Made by a program: the position numbers and the translations under genes. A stretch of 64,000 bases of DNA from Delphinapterus leucas (Eukaryota > Chordata > Mammalia > Artiodactyla > Monodontidae), in contig NW_022098026.1 of assembly GCF_002288925.2 (NCBI RefSeq), positions 26,104,077-26,168,076 on the forward strand, given 5' to 3'. Below the pieces are notes generated by a model, which saw nothing but the letters and a program-made list of their open reading frames with translations, was not told the DNA's origin and ran no database searches. Every line of letters starts with the position of its first letter. The stretch's first letter is position 1. Below are positions 1 to 11,194 of the stretch, one piece after another.

Positions 1-1411
1 AAGCCATCTGGTCCTTGACTTTTGTTTGTTGGAAGATTTTTAATCACCGTTTTAATTCCATTACTTGTGATTTGTCTGTTCATATTTTCTGTTTCTTCCT
101 GGTTCAGTCTTGGAAGGTTATACCTTTCTAAGAATCTGTCCATTTCTTCCAGGTTGTCCATTTTATTGGCATAGAGTTGCTTGTAGTAGTCTCTTAGGGT
201 GCTTTGTATTTCTGCCGTGTCTGTTGTAACTTCTCCTTTTTCATTTCTAATTTTATTGATTTGAGTCCTCTCCCTCTTTTTCTTTTTCTTGATGAGTCTG
301 GCTAACAGTTTATAAATTTTGTTTATCTTCTCGAAGAACCAGCTTTTAATTTTATTATCTTTGCTATTGTTTTCTTTGTTTCTATTTCATTTATTTCTGC
401 TCTGATCTTTATGATTTATTTCCTTCTGCTAACTTCGGGTTTTGTTTGTTTGTTCTTCTTTCTCTAGTTCCTTTAGGTGTAAGGTTAGATAGTTTATTTG
501 AGATTTTTCTTGTTTCTTGAGGTAGGCTTTTAGAACTGCTTTTGCTGCGTCCCATAGGTTTTGGATCGTCGTGTTTTCATTGTCATTTGTCTCTAGGTAC
601 TTTCTGATTTCCTCTTTGATTTTGTCAGTGATCTCTTGGTTATTTAGCAATGTATTGTTTAGCCTCCATGTGTTTGTGTTTTTTACGGTTTTTTCCCTGT
701 AATTCATTTCTAATATCATAGTGTGTGGTCAGAAAAGATGCTTGATATGATGTCAATTTTCTTAAACTTACTGAGGCTTGATTTGTGACCCAAGATGTGA
801 TCTATCCCGGAGAATGTTCTGTGCGCACTTGAGAAGAAAGTGTAATCTGCTGTTTTTGAATGGAATGTCCTATAAATATCAATTAAATCTATCTGGTCTA
901 TTGTGTCATTTAAAGCTTCTGTTTCCTTCTTTATTTTCATTTTTGATGATCTGTCCACTGGTGCAAGTGAGGTGTTAAGGTCCCCCACTATTATTGTGTT
1001 ACTGTCGATTTCCTCTTTTATAGCTGTTAGCAGTTGCCTTATGTATTGAGGTGATCCTATGTTGAGTGCATATATATTTATAATTGTTATATCTTCTTCT
1101 TGGATTGATCCCTTGATCATTATGTAGTATCCTTCCTTGTCTCTTGTAACCTTCTTTATTTTAAAGTCTATTTTAGCTGATATGAGTATTGCTACTCCAG
1201 CTTTCTTTTGATTTCCATTTGCGTGGAATATCTTTTTACACCCCCTCACTTTCAGTCTGTATGTGTCCCTAGCTCTGACGTGGGTCTCTTGTAGACAGCA
1301 TATATATGGGTCTTGGTTTTGTATCCATTCAGCAAGCCTATGTCCTTTGGTTGGAGCATTTAATCCATTCACGTTTAAGGTAATTATTGATATGTATGTT
1401 CCTATGACCAT
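1..1411 (-). pseudogene. L1 ORF2 (endonuclease/reverse transcriptase), partial and frameshifted
   Basis: ORF2p is the L1 endonuclease and reverse transcriptase that nicks target DNA and copies L1 RNA in place. From the ATG at 1411 the APE-like endonuclease domain is open for 231 codons. The expected motifs are present: 'LNVNGLN', 'QETH', 'NIYA', 'GDLNT', 'GIDHILGH' and a terminal 'SDH'. It ends at 716 by frameshift just after SDH. The protein resumes in another frame at 719-429 ([14 protein letters not shown]), then decays. Only the first part of the reverse transcriptase is in the window. Length and motif order match the L1 family; the copy cannot be functional. Confidence 0.93.
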
Positions 1412-1469
1412 TTTCTTAATTGTTTTGGGTTCGTTTTTGTAGGTCTTTTTCTTCTCTTGTGTTTCCCAC

Positions 1470-2369
1470 TTAGAGAAGTTCCTTTAGCATTTGTTGTAGA
1501 GCTGGTTTGGTGGTGCTAAATTCTCTTAGCTTTTGCTTGTCTGTAAAGCTTTTGATTTCTCCATCAAATCTGAATGAGATCCTTGCCAAGTAGAGTAATC
1601 TTGGTTGTAGGTTCTTCCCTTCCATCACTTTAAGTATATCATGCCACTCCCTTCTGGCTTGTAGAGTTGCTGCTGAGAAATCAGCTGTTGACCTTATGGG
1701 AGTTCCCTTGTATGTTATTTGTCATTTTTCCCTTGCTGCTTTCAGTAATTCTCCTTTGTAATTTTTGCCAATTTGATTACTATGTGTCTCAGCGTGTTTC
1801 TCCTTGGGTTTATCCTGTATGGGACTCTGTGCTTCCTGGACTTGGGTGGCTATTTCCTTTCCCATGTTAGGGAAGTTTTTGACTATAATCTCTTCAAATA
1901 TTTTCTCAGGTCCTTTCTCTCTCTCTTCTTCTTCTGGGACCCCTATAATGCAAATGTTGGTGCGTTTAATGTTGTCCCAGAGGTGTCTTAGGCTGTTTTC
2001 ATTTCTTTTCATTCTTTTTTCTTTATTCTTTTCCGCAGCAGTGAATTCCACCATTCTGTCTTCCAGGTTACTTATCCGTTCTTCTGCCTCAGTTATTCTG
2101 CTATTGATTCCTTCTAGTGTAGTTTTCATTTCAGTTATTGTATTGTTCATCTCTGTTTGTTTATTCTTTACTTCTTCTAGGTCTTTGTTAAACATTTCCT
2201 GCATCCTCTCGATCTTTGCCTCCATTCTTTTTCCGAGGTCCCGGATCATTTTCACTATCATTATTCTGAATTCTTTTTCTGGAAGGTTGCCTATCTCCAC
2301 TTCATTTAGTTGTTTTTTGGGGGGTTCATCTTGTTCCTTCATCTGGTACATAGCCCTCTGCTTTTTCAT
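1470..2369 (-). pseudogene. L1 ORF1 (RNA-binding chaperone ORF1p), inactivated
   Basis: L1 ORF1p is a trimeric coiled-coil RNA-binding protein that packages L1 RNA in the cytoplasm. The frame opens at 2369 with an N-terminal basic segment. A long charged coiled coil follows (about residues 25-110, rich in E, K, N and heptad-like hydrophobics). The RRM-like core comes next, with the conserved 'IIGVPEEEE' motif and the 'NFPNMGK' segment. Two small deletions (-2 near 1827, -4 near 1754) put about 25 residues into another frame and then restore it. A TGA at about 1722 replaces a CGA codon seen in the copy at 18707, which fits CpG decay. After that TGA the C-terminal domain stays open to its natural TAA at 1470-1472. 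Confidence 0.9.
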
Positions 2370-2462
2370 CTTGTCTATCTTTCTGTGAAGGTGGTTTTTG
2401 TTTCACAGGCTGCAGGACTGTAGTTCTTCTTGCTTCTGCTGTCTGCCCTCTGGTGGATGTGC

Positions 2463-2760
2463 ACATTCAACAATACTTTCTGAGCACCTACCCTGCATTA
2501 AGCATTGTTGTAGCCTTAGGGAAGCAAAAATAAGCAAAACAGATAGCAATAAATAGATAAGCAAGAAAATATGTGAAGTGAGCTAGTAATATGAACTATG
2601 GCAAGAAATCAAGGAGAGAAAGGAAGAGAGAACTCTCAGTGTGGGGGGGTGAAGAAATGGCTATTTTATGGGGGTTGTCAGTGAAGGCTCAGTGATAGGG
2701 TTGTCACACTTTATGACCTGAGGTTGTGTGACTACGTAGGACCAGTGAGCAGGCTGTAAG
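2463..2760 (-). repeat. LINE-2 3' region, minus strand
   Basis: The sequence near 2463-2530 is a decayed antisense L2 3' end (the usual 'ttgagcacctact' region). At 2640-2740 it continues with the antisense L2 upstream segment that contains 'gctattttatg' and a decayed 'ggtggtcag' region. The L2 is interrupted by the MER5 element that follows and may resume weakly at 2938-3000. Confidence 0.7.
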
Positions 2761-2937
2761 CAGTGGTTCTCAACTTTGGCTACATACGGAAATCACCTGA
2801 AGAGCCTTAGAAAATCCTGATGTCAGGCCCCCATCCTCAAAGACGCTGATTTAATTAGTCTTGTTTGCAGCCTGAATATTAGAATTTTTAAAAGCTCCCA
2901 AGTGATTCTGATGTGCAACCAAGGTTGAGAATCACTG
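2761..2937 (+). mobile_element. MER5-family hAT-Charlie MITE
   Basis: This is a 177-bp element with near-perfect terminal inverted repeats: CAGTGGTTCTCAA at the left and TTGAGAATCACTG at the right. The interior is palindromic, with 'aatcacctgaagagc' on the left and 'aaaagctcccaagtgatt' on the right. Length and termini fit the MER5A/MER5B group of non-autonomous hAT transposons. A clear 8-bp target duplication is not visible. It lies inside an older L2. The exact subfamily is uncertain. Confidence 0.88.
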
Positions 2938-3029
2938 CTAGAGGGAGGCAAGATTTAGTAATGGATGATCCACAATAGCTTCCTGGTGTTGTTTTGAGTG
3001 CCCTGGCTCAGGAAGTGTTTACGAATACC

Positions 3030-3777
3030 TAGGTGTCAATTAGATACCACTTCACACCCATTAGGATGGTTATTATAAAAACAAAACACAACTGAAAAAT
3101 AACAAATGTTGGTGAGAATGTGGAGAAACTAGAACCTTTGTGCATTCCTGGTAGAAATGTAAAATGGTGAACTGCTGTGGAAACCAGTTTGGTGGTTTCT
3201 CAAAAAGCTAAATATAGAATGACCATATGATCCAGCAGTACCAGTCCTAGGTATACACCCCAAAGAATCAAAAGCAGGGACATGAGTAGATACATTCACC
3301 CCAATGTTCATAGCAGCATTATTCACAATATCCAAAAGGTAGAAACAACTCAAGTGTCCATCAACAGGTGAAAGGACAGAAAGAATGTAGTATATACATA
3401 CTATGGAATTTTATTCAGTCATAAAAAAAAAATGAAGTTCTGATCCATACTACAACATTAATAAACCCTGAAAACATTACACTATGTGAAATAAACCAGA
3501 CACAAAAAGACAAATATGGTATAATTCCATTTATATGAGATTCCTAGAATAGGCAAATACATAGAGAAGCAAAGTAGTATGAGAGGGGAATAGGGAATTA
3601 TTTTAATGAGTACAGAATTTCTATTTGGGGTGATGAAAAAATTCTGGAAATGGATAATGGTGATGGTTGCACACCATTGTGAATGAACTTATTGTCACTG
3701 AATTGTACATGTTAAATGGTTACTTTATGTATTAATGGTAAATTTTATGTTATATATATTTTATCACAATAAAAAAG
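3030..3777 (+). mobile_element. Old L1 (L1MA/L1MB-type) 3' end, 5'-truncated
   Basis: The end of a decayed ORF2 is recognisable: 'ggtgagaatgtggagaaact', 'gtaccagtcctaggtatac', 'atggaattttattcagtcat'. It is followed by an older-type 3' UTR ending near 'tatcacaataaaaaag'. The family differs from the cetartiodactyl L1 copies in this window, both in its 3' UTR and in its much higher decay. No target duplication was identified. Confidence 0.88.
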
Positions 3778-4670
3778 AAGAATACATGGATGACCCTGTA
3801 TCAGGATGCTGTATAGGTTTCTTGTACTGGAGGCAGGTGGGACTGGATGATTTTAGGTCCCTTTCTTGTCTATGGTCAGTGATCCTAACATATCCTCAGA
3901 ACATGGATTGTCCATCAACCACACCCTCACCATGAGAACAATCTCCCCTGCACTGCCTTTCCTCTCGTAAGAGAAAAGAACAGATTCAGAGTCTGAGGTG
4001 AACACCTCTGGCTCCAGAGAATGTATATTTCAAATTAGGTGGGAATGTCAGGCTCAGAGAACTGCAAGTTCAATGTTATGATTTATTTGTGGCATGCCAA
4101 TTAGGAGCTAGAAATAGCTAAACTTTAAACTGTGAGTGAAGAGCAAAATGTAACCATAGCATTTTTAATTAGGTGGAACTGTCCATTGAACTAAATGGAA
4201 GTCCAGTAATGATAATTAAAATAAATTAGGAACCACTTCTACTGACTCTATGTTAGATCCTTGGATTACCTCTGATACCTTCCAAGACTACTGTCAACCA
4301 CCACCAGACAATTCTTATCTGTCCAAAGAGCTATCCACTCCACTAAATCAGTTCTTTGACAGTTATTCTTATGAGAAATTTTACTTTCTCTTCTTTTTTC
4401 CTTTTCCAGTGATCTCTTGATCCATGAATAAAGAAATTCTACAAACTTGCTCTGTTTACCACTTTCCCTGTTCTTAATAAATGAAAACATGACAGTAATT
4501 CTGGGTAAATTTTCACATAGGTTAGTATACGTGAAAACACTCTGTAAATGACAAAGTATAGTATAAATAAGTAATCACTGTTATTAATATCAGAAGCCCA
4601 TTAGGGACAATAGCTAAGGAAGTTTTAGGTTATGCCTTGTTATATTATCCAGAATAATTGGTTTCAAGGT

Positions 4671-4672
<2 letters not shown>
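3778..4672. other. Unassigned sequence
   Basis: About 900 bp between the old L1 and the CA repeat. I see no long open frame with recognisable protein, no RNA gene and no repeat I can name. Short open frames here look like chance. Confidence 0.5.
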
Positions 4673-4705
<33 letters not shown>

Positions 4706-4760
4706 TAAACTTTGTTAGTAGTCAAGAATACTTTTCTCTCTCTCTCTTTTTTTTTTTTTT
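4673..4760. repeat. Microsatellites: (CA)n then (CT)n and T tract
   Basis: A perfect CA run of about 15 units lies at 4673-4703. About 30 bp later comes a short CT run (4734-4747) leading into a T tract to 4760. These are likely length-variable sites. Confidence 0.95.
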
Positions 4761-4855
4761 GCACTGGCTTTGTTAACAATAGCTATGTAATTTCAAAAAA
4801 GTCACTTCCATTTTCTGAGCCTCAGTTTTATCCTGGATCAATTGAGGAAGTTAGA
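4761..4855 (+). repeat. MIR SINE fragment
   Basis: The MIR core and following segment are visible: 'gctatgtaatttc', 'aagtcacttcc', 'tctgagcctcagttt'. These correspond to the conserved centre of the tRNA-derived mammalian-wide SINE, sense orientation. Confidence 0.75.
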
Positions 4856-6160
4856 ATAAATCTCTCATTTATCAGATATGTATTTATTACCAACCATATG
4901 CCAAGACCTATGCTAAGTACTGGAATACAACAGTAAAGCTTGACAAGGTCCCTACCTTCATGGAATTCACACCACTGATGGAAACAGACAATAAGCAAGT
5001 ATACAACTAGCAAAGAAATACAGTTTGTGATCAGTGTTTCAAAGTTACACTCTTAAACCTTAATGTTTATATGCATCTTTTGGGGATATTATTAAAACGC
5101 AGATTCTGATTATTTGGTCTGATGTGGGGTCTGGGGTTCTGCATTCCTCACAAGCCCGTACATAGGCTCATGAAGAGCATCAGTGATGCTCTTGCCACTG
5201 GTTCGTGAATCACACTTGGGGCAGTAAGACTATCAAGGACACTGGCATGATGGTGATAGAGAACAACTAGGTTAAAGGGAAAACAAGCAATCAGAGGACA
5301 GTGGATATAGCTCTTCTGATACACATGAAGGATCCATGAGTTAGAGGAACCAGGAGAAGAGCAAGTGCAAAGGCCCTGAGACAGGAAAGACATCTGGTGT
5401 GTACTATCAGAGAAGAATGAACACGGAATAAAGAACCTGAAATGAGCTCCAAAAGGTAGTCAGAAGTTGGATCCAGAGGGCTTTGGATGTGCTGGTGAGA
5501 CGTTCATGTTTTATTAGACAACAAATGAGAATACAATAAAGTGATTTAAGGAGAAAAGTGACAGTGGGGATGTAAATGTGAGAGAAAGTAAGTAAACTTG
5601 TCAGGGGCCCTTGCCAGGGTTCAGGTAAGGGAAGACAATGGCTTGGAATAGGGTGGCGGCTGTGGAGACGGAGAGAAGTGGGTATATTTGAGAAGTAAAG
5701 GGATAGGTAAGAACAAAAGATTCCATGAGTGGATAGAAAGCAGAAATGAAAATTATAATTCTGATTTGCTCATCTGAGTAAACGATGGTACAATTTAATG
5801 AGATGGGAAAACATGTTAAGTGTGAGATATGTATAAAACATTCAGGTGTAGATGTCAAGTAGGCAAATGGATACTCACGTTGGAGCTCAGAAAGGATGAT
5901 GGGGCCAGAGGTACACACTGGGATTTCCAGCATTTTAATGGAATTTAGAGCCTTGGGGAAGGATGCAATCACTCAAGAAGAGGGCCAGAGTCTTGATGAA
6001 CTCTGATACTGAGATATGCAGTAGAGAAGGAGGAACCAGCCGAGGAAACTGAGAAAGAAAGCAGAGCAGACATCACTGGGGTGCCTGAGGAGCACCAGGT
6101 GAGTGTGTTGCTGTGGAAGCCAAGTGCAAAGAAAGTGTCAAGTGAGAAAAAAATGTGTTT
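4856..6160 (-). mobile_element. LINE-2, minus strand, with decayed RT remnant
   Basis: It begins with the antisense L2 3' UTR (near 4880-4990: 'tatgccaagacctatgct', 'acagacaataagc'). It continues after a MER5 insertion with the antisense 'agcaagtgcaaaggccctgag' block near 5360. It then passes into antisense reverse-transcriptase sequence (about 5600-6150). On the minus strand a 123-codon frame at 5972-5601 ends in residues resembling the L2/CR1 RT C-terminal part ('SQIYPLLSVSTAATLFQAIVF' region). It is heavily mutated. The 6160 end is approximate. Confidence 0.8.
5037..5225 (+). mobile_element. MER5-type hAT MITE nested in L2
   Basis: The interior is of the MER5A kind: 'attattaaaacgcagattctgatta', 'tctggggttctgcatt', then a decayed right end 'tgaatcacacttggggcag'. 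Both termini are degraded. L2 sequence in the same orientation on both sides shows that the MITE inserted into the L2. Confidence 0.7.
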
Positions 6161-7591
6161 CTTGATAGTTCCCTGGGAATACCGCAGGGCCACTTCTGGG
6201 AACGAAGTGAAGCAAGGAGGCAGCATAACTACAGTAGTTCTTCCTTTTCTTTTTATGTATTGAGCTTTGCAATAAAATGATGTTTGACAACAGAGCTCCA
6301 TCACTGGACCAATGATCTCTGCAGAATGTTTCTCCTCCGCCACCGTTGTGTCAACCACACAGGAAACACTCTTCTTGAAAATACACACAGTACATCCATT
6401 AAGGATTCCAAGCAGTTCAAAATACTCCCTATCTGAGGGCTTTCATCACCCATCCTGCCCACCACTGCACAATCCTTTATGAAATAATTGCATTTAAATT
6501 ACAGCAAACAGTGTTCATTTTCTTACCAATCAACAGTCAGCACAAAGAATGCAAAAGCACTCTAAATTAAATGAGAGCCTGACTAAAACTGGATGTTTTC
6601 TTCTCAGTGTGAATTTTATTAACCTTAAGTGTAAGGTCCCTGGTGTTTTCTATAATGATAAAAGACTGGGTGTTGAACAAGAGGGCCTTAACTTTTCACT
6701 CAGCTTGACTGAACTTTAGATAGACTTCTTCCTGACTCTAGGCTCTGGCCTCCCTTTTCTTAGAGCGTTTTACTTCAGAAAACTTGTAATTGTAAATTCT
6801 TTCTCTGGCCCTTTGGGATGTAAATCTTTTTAAAAGCCTCTTGCCAGTTTTCCAAGCTAGGATGTCTTCTTCTGCAAGGGCCTGGTAACCATCTCTTTGA
6901 AATGTAATCATCAAGGAAGAGAAAGCCCCCATCCCCAGTCTCTATAAAAGGGTAGAAGCCTATCTTCCTACCTTCTGTGGGCACATTGCTCCAAGTTGTA
7001 AAACTACCTCCTCTTTCCTTTGGGAAAGGTCAATTAACAAACACAGATGGCTTAGGGTCCCTGCCCCCCACTCCATTTCTGAAAGCCTCTCCTGACTGTC
7101 ATTTCAGTGAAACTGAGTTCAGACTATATTCTGGGCTCTCTCTCTATTGCAATAGCTTTGAAAGAAGTCATCCTTACCTGTTAACTTTGTCCAGTGCAAT
7201 TTTTACTTTGACAGAATATGTTGTTTTTTTACCACTAATTATGTCATGCATGTATTGTCTTCATTACCTCTATTACTCCCCATGAACAAAATCCGTGACA
7301 GTTGGAATACACGTAGGAAAGTTAAATTCAGATAATATTTGGATTGGCAATATTTCTTATATAAATTAATGTTCAAAATGCCTTTTTAATCAAAATAGAA
7401 AGAGTAGGGTCCATGAGTATGTTAACTGTTTTTCCCTATAACCAAAAAACTTGATAAATAATGTAACTGTAACCTTTTTAAAGCATACATCATTCCTTTA
7501 TATATGTGCCCTTTCTTTCTAGGTTTCTTGAGAGACTGACATACAAACAATAGCCAGACCCTATAAATAACAATAAAACGCTGACAATCTC
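6161..7591. other. Unassigned sequence, possible LTR-like part
   Basis: No recognisable gene. The stretch 6720-7200 has a feel of an old retroviral LTR: a TATA-like 'tctataaaaggg' near 6940 and a pyrimidine-rich block after it. I cannot define its ends or family. Open frames of about 100 codons or fewer on both strands show no recognisable domain. Confidence 0.4.
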
Positions 7592-7936
7592 TGTGGCAAC
7601 CAGCCCAGGAAGGTCAGGACTTGTTCAATGACTGCTAGCTTTCTTATTTTTCTCCTCGTACCTGCTTCCAGCTCAAGACTAACCACAGAAAGCCAAATAT
7701 GCTCCCCAAAGCAACTACATTAGATGTCCCACTTCTTGTTTGTGCACCTCCTGCTTTCCTAGGTCAACAACCTCTGATTAGAGCACAGCTGAAGCCCTGT
7801 GTTTTTCACTATAATCTTTTCTACTCCGCCTCCTGACTCTGAGTCTTTGCTAAATGCAAGTGATGATGGCTGACTTGCTATAGCAAGCTCTGGATAAATA
7901 GCCTCTGTTCTGATTCGTGTGATCTTTGTTTCCACA
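7592..7936 (+). repeat. Candidate solo LTR relic (class uncertain)
   Basis: The segment starts TGTGGCAACC and ends TTTCCACA, giving TG...CA ends. The end region holds 'gctctggataaatagcctc', which looks like the polyadenylation part of a class I-type LTR. The length of 345 bp is plausible for a solo LTR. No matching target duplication is visible, so the call is tentative. Confidence 0.4.
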
Positions 7937-8174
7937 TTCCAGATATGCTCTAGATGTACAATTACCTGGAATCCTATATTTTCAAATTAGGTAGAAGTCT
8001 TTTCTGAGGGAGAAAGAATTTCTTATTATTTGGCTTATGTTACGTTGGGTTTTTAATAACTTTTCAGGTGGCCCAGTTAACTGTTTTTTTTAACAGTATG
8101 CTTCTCTTCTTAAAAATGCTTTTTTTAAAAAACAGAAGGACTAAATTAAATAATTCATATAAAACATTTTCATA

Positions 8175-8388
8175 AGAGCTTCAAAGCAGTGGTGTTCCAG
8201 AATCACAAGGGAGCACCAAAATTACCTTGAAAGCTTGATTAAAACACAGAGCACTGGACCCGCCAACAGTTTCTGATTCAGTACATCTGGAGTGAGTCCC
8301 CAAATCTGCATTTCTAACAAGTTTCTAGGTGACGCTGATGCAGCTAGTCTGGGACTACAATTTTGAAGACCAGTTGACCTACAGCATT
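8175..8388 (+). mobile_element. MER5A-type hAT MITE
   Basis: The left end 'agcagtggtgttccagaatcac' and interior 'ttgattaaaacacag', 'agtttctgattcagta', 'tttgcatttctaacaag'-like sequence follow the MER5A pattern. The right end (near 8340-8385) is degraded. Sense orientation; target duplication not determinable. Confidence 0.75.
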
Positions 8389-8511
8389 TTGAAAGATGCC
8401 CTTTACCCAAACCCTCATTTCTCCATTGCAAATTACTTTCTTTGCTTCTAGGTTTAAAACTTCCTCCTTGGAAGTGGGGAGACTGTGATATTGATTAAGC
8501 TCCTACTATAT

Positions 8512-8925
8512 GGCACATATATATGGAATCTTAAAAAAAAAATGGTTCTGAAGAACCTAGGGGCAGGAAAGGAATAAAGACACAGACGTAGAGAATGGAC
8601 TTGAGGACACGGGGAGGGGGAAGGGTAAGCTGGGACGAAGTGAGAGAGTAGCATTGACATATATACACTATCAAACGTAAAACAGATAGCTAGTGAGAAG
8701 CAGCTGCATCACACAGGGAGATCAGCTTGGTGCTTTGTGAACACCTAGAGGGGTGGGATAGGGAGGGTGGGAGGGAGACACAAGAGGGAGGGGATATGGG
8801 GATATATGTATATGTATAGCTGATTCACTTTGTTATACAGCAGAAACTAACACAACATTGTAAAGCAATTATCCTCCGATAAAGATGTTAAAGCAAACAA
8901 AAACAAAAACAAAAATATCAAACAA
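8512..8925 (+). mobile_element. Cetartiodactyl L1 3' UTR, 5'-truncated
   Basis: It begins within the last ORF2 codons ('atatatggaatct'). It runs through the L1 3' UTR with 'gaacctaggggcagg', a purine-rich G block, 'gctgattcactttgttat' and 'cagcagaaactaacac', and ends in an A-rich tail with CAAA units. Only about 410 bp was integrated. The same 3' UTR type is found at 36903-37266 and 55107-55816. Confidence 0.93.
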
Positions 8926-8999
8926 ACAAAAATGACTGCTGGAGCATTCCCACCTGGCAAATCTAAGAACTGTATTGTATTACAGTTCATAAATGCATG

Positions 9000-9113
9000 T
9001 CCAGACTATGCTTGTGACAAATGTAAAAAGAATCTTAAAAACATTCATGCTCCAATAATTCCACTTCTAAGAACTTATCCTAAAGAAATAAATTATTAGA
9101 GCTGCTCTTAAAG

Positions 9114-9148
<35 letters not shown>

Positions 9149-9440
9149 GACTCACAACCATATTGCTTCTAATTAGGAAAACTGGAGATAACCTAATTGT
9201 CTAAATTTGGGTATCAGTTATATCAACAATTTCATATTTATTTAATATTTACACAGCCACTGAAATCCAGGTTTGAAAAGAATATTTAACAGCAGGGGAA
9301 AGTTCTCATAAGTATTGCTCAGTGCTAAAAGCAGGTATGAAACAGTAAATCACAAGTTCAACTTTTTATAAAAATGTGTATTTACATAAAGGTCCAGGAA
9401 AATAACTGTTGAGAGATTAACTTGTGACCGTTTTATTAAA
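9000..9440 (+). mobile_element. Old L1M fragment with internal (TA)n
   Basis: The 'ccaataattccacttctaagaac ... atcctaaagaaataa' region is a decayed L1 ORF2 3' end of older type. It continues with 'tattgcttctaattagg', a decayed 'aaactggagataacctaattg' and a region like an L1M 3' UTR. A TA dinucleotide run interrupts it. The boundaries are approximate. Confidence 0.65.
9117..9146. repeat. (TA)n microsatellite
   Basis: A perfect TA repeat of about 15 units inside the old L1 fragment. Confidence 0.97.
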
Positions 9441-10119
9441 ACCACAAAAAAAAAAAGACTAGGAGGAATGAATGGTTATCTTTCTTCTCTCTTACAAGAA
9501 GATAACTAAAATTTGTGTTTTGAGTTATCAGCAACATTGGTTATGGGTTTTTCAAGTTGCACAGCTGAAGGCAGCGGTTTCTGGCACCAGAGCATAGTCA
9601 CCTGACCTAAAGGCAGAAGTAGCTAACTAAGGAGGGAGGGAGATTTGTAGAGCTATAACAAGGAGAAAGCAGGGGTTTGCAGATTCCAAGAACGGCAAAA
9701 GGGAACACCACACTCCCTCTCGGCACCCATAGAGACCAACCACTATAATCAAAGGCCCCAGTGTCAAGCTTGATATGGAAGCAGCAAAACCTCCTTTCTT
9801 CCTGGGACCAGGTAAAAGTGGACAACTAGCCTGGTGTGGTAATCAGAGTGGACTAAAAAGCAAAAGGTCCAGCTTGTCCCGGAAACTGGAAGAAGTCCAC
9901 AAAATGTCAGATTAAATTTCCCCTTGAAACCCATTTGAAGGTTCATTAAAAAGTCTACTAATTTAGAGATTAAAAGAAATCTGGCATTTCCTACATCTGA
10001 ATTGTGTAAAATTCCTTCCAGTGCTTTATTTTTCTTCATGGCATTTATCTAGCATATGTTTCTTTGCTTTTTAGTGTCTACTGAATGCATCTCCCAACCC
10101 CTTCACCCCCACTCTCCAA
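9441..10119. other. Unassigned sequence
   Basis: About 680 bp with no repeat I recognise and no convincing coding frame. Open frames of 72 and 91 codons on the minus strand (9607-10039) overlap each other in different frames and show no domain. Confidence 0.5.
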
Positions 10120-10209
10120 TAGATTGTTAGCATCATGAAAGCAGAGCCTTTGTTTTCTTGGCACATAGTAGGTACTCAACAAATATTTGTTTAAATTAAG
10201 GAATAAATG
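10120..10209 (+). repeat. L2 3' terminal fragment
   Basis: This is the characteristic L2 3' end in sense orientation: 'gttagcatcatgaaagcag', 'ggcacatagtaggtactcaa' and 'caaatatttgttt', then a decayed terminal GAATGA-like repeat ('aggaataaatga'). Confidence 0.85.
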
Positions 10210-10261
10210 ATGCCATTAGATTATCCTGGAAATTATGGTTATATCACCTGCTACAATAATG

Positions 10262-10620
10262 CTTTAGTCCACTCAGGCTGCCATAACAAAATACCATAGG
10301 CTGGGTGACTTAAACAACAAAAATTTATTCTCTCATAGTTCTGGAGGCTGGAAAGTGCAAGATCCAGATGCTGGCAGATCAGTTCCTGGTGAAAGCTCTC
10401 TTACTAACTTGCAAAAGGCTGCCTTCTCTCTGTGTCTTTACACAGTGGAGGGAGAGCAAGCGCTCTGGTATCTCTTCTTATAAGGGCACTAATCCCACCA
10501 TGAGGGCCTCTTCTAAATCCAATTATCATTAGTTCCCAAAGGTCTCATCTCCAAATGCCACTACACTGGGGGTTAGGGCTTCAACATATGAGTGGGAGGA
10601 GGCACAATTCATCTATAACA
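10262..10620 (-). mobile_element. MLT1-type MaLR LTR, minus strand
   Basis: The antisense MLT1 3' end opens the element: 'ggctgccataacaaaatacc', 'ctgggtgacttaaacaaca', 'atttattctctcatagttct'. Later hallmarks are 'tgtgtctttacacagtgg', 'cttataagggcactaatccc' and 'ggggttagggcttcaacata'. It is a solo LTR with no internal region seen. Confidence 0.88.
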
Positions 10621-11194
10621 AATAACATGTCGTTATTTATTTTGACCAAAGTACTGCTTTCAGGTACTTTAGTCATCTACTTACAAATCGAACATGCTAT
10701 CTTTTCCACAAGACTTTACATATTTTATATCCAAATAAAATTATATTTGAAGGAAAATTAAAACAGGGAGAGAAGGAGAGCTATGTCTGCATCTATGCAT
10801 ATATATATAATTAAATTCAGAGGTTATGGCCATTAGAAGGTACAACCAATTGCTAATCATAAATGTTTTGGGCAGAGGACTAGAAGGTAATGGGAAACTT
10901 TTTCATTCAGGGTATTATCAGAATTTGAAATGACAAGAATAAATTTATTTATTACTTGTTCAACTGAAGAATACGGAAGTACTACTCCCTCTGCTGTGAA
11001 TCTCATCTTCCCTTGCACTTCTCTACCACACCCCTTCTCACTTCACACTAGAAGGTTAACATATTGTTCTTGCCAAATAAGTCATACATGAGAGCATTAA
11101 TTTCTCTAAACAGTTGAGTGTGAGCTCTGCTGTGATTAGAAAACAAACTCACTGACGCAACTAGGCTTGGCCCAGGAATGTCAGCTTAGCTATA
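10621..11194. other. Unassigned sequence
   Basis: AT-rich stretch between the MLT1 LTR and an L2. No gene, RNA or repeat that I can name. A short AT run lies near 10797-10812. Confidence 0.5.

Larger units (their letters stand above)
1..2458 (-). mobile_element. LINE-1 (cetartiodactyl type), minus strand, cut by left window edge
   Basis: Read on the minus strand, this starts with the last bases of the L1 5' UTR (near 2446-2458, the 'ccaccagaggg' segment also found at the second L1), then ORF1, a short spacer, and the ORF2 endonuclease and following region. It leaves the window at position 1 inside the start of the reverse transcriptase. It is truncated in the 5' UTR, as is normal for target-primed integration. 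The copy is dead: ORF1 and ORF2 both carry stops or frameshifts. It is closely related to the copy at 18707-22728, with which it shares the ORF1 leader. Confidence 0.95.

Noticed and set aside
716..1411. 231-codon open frame as a possible host gene
   Set aside because: It is the L1 ORF2 endonuclease: motif order and neighbouring ORF1 make this clear.
5601..6388. Two adjacent minus-strand frames (123 and 139 codons) as a gene
   Set aside because: They fall in a decayed antisense L2 with RT-like residues and no intact domain.
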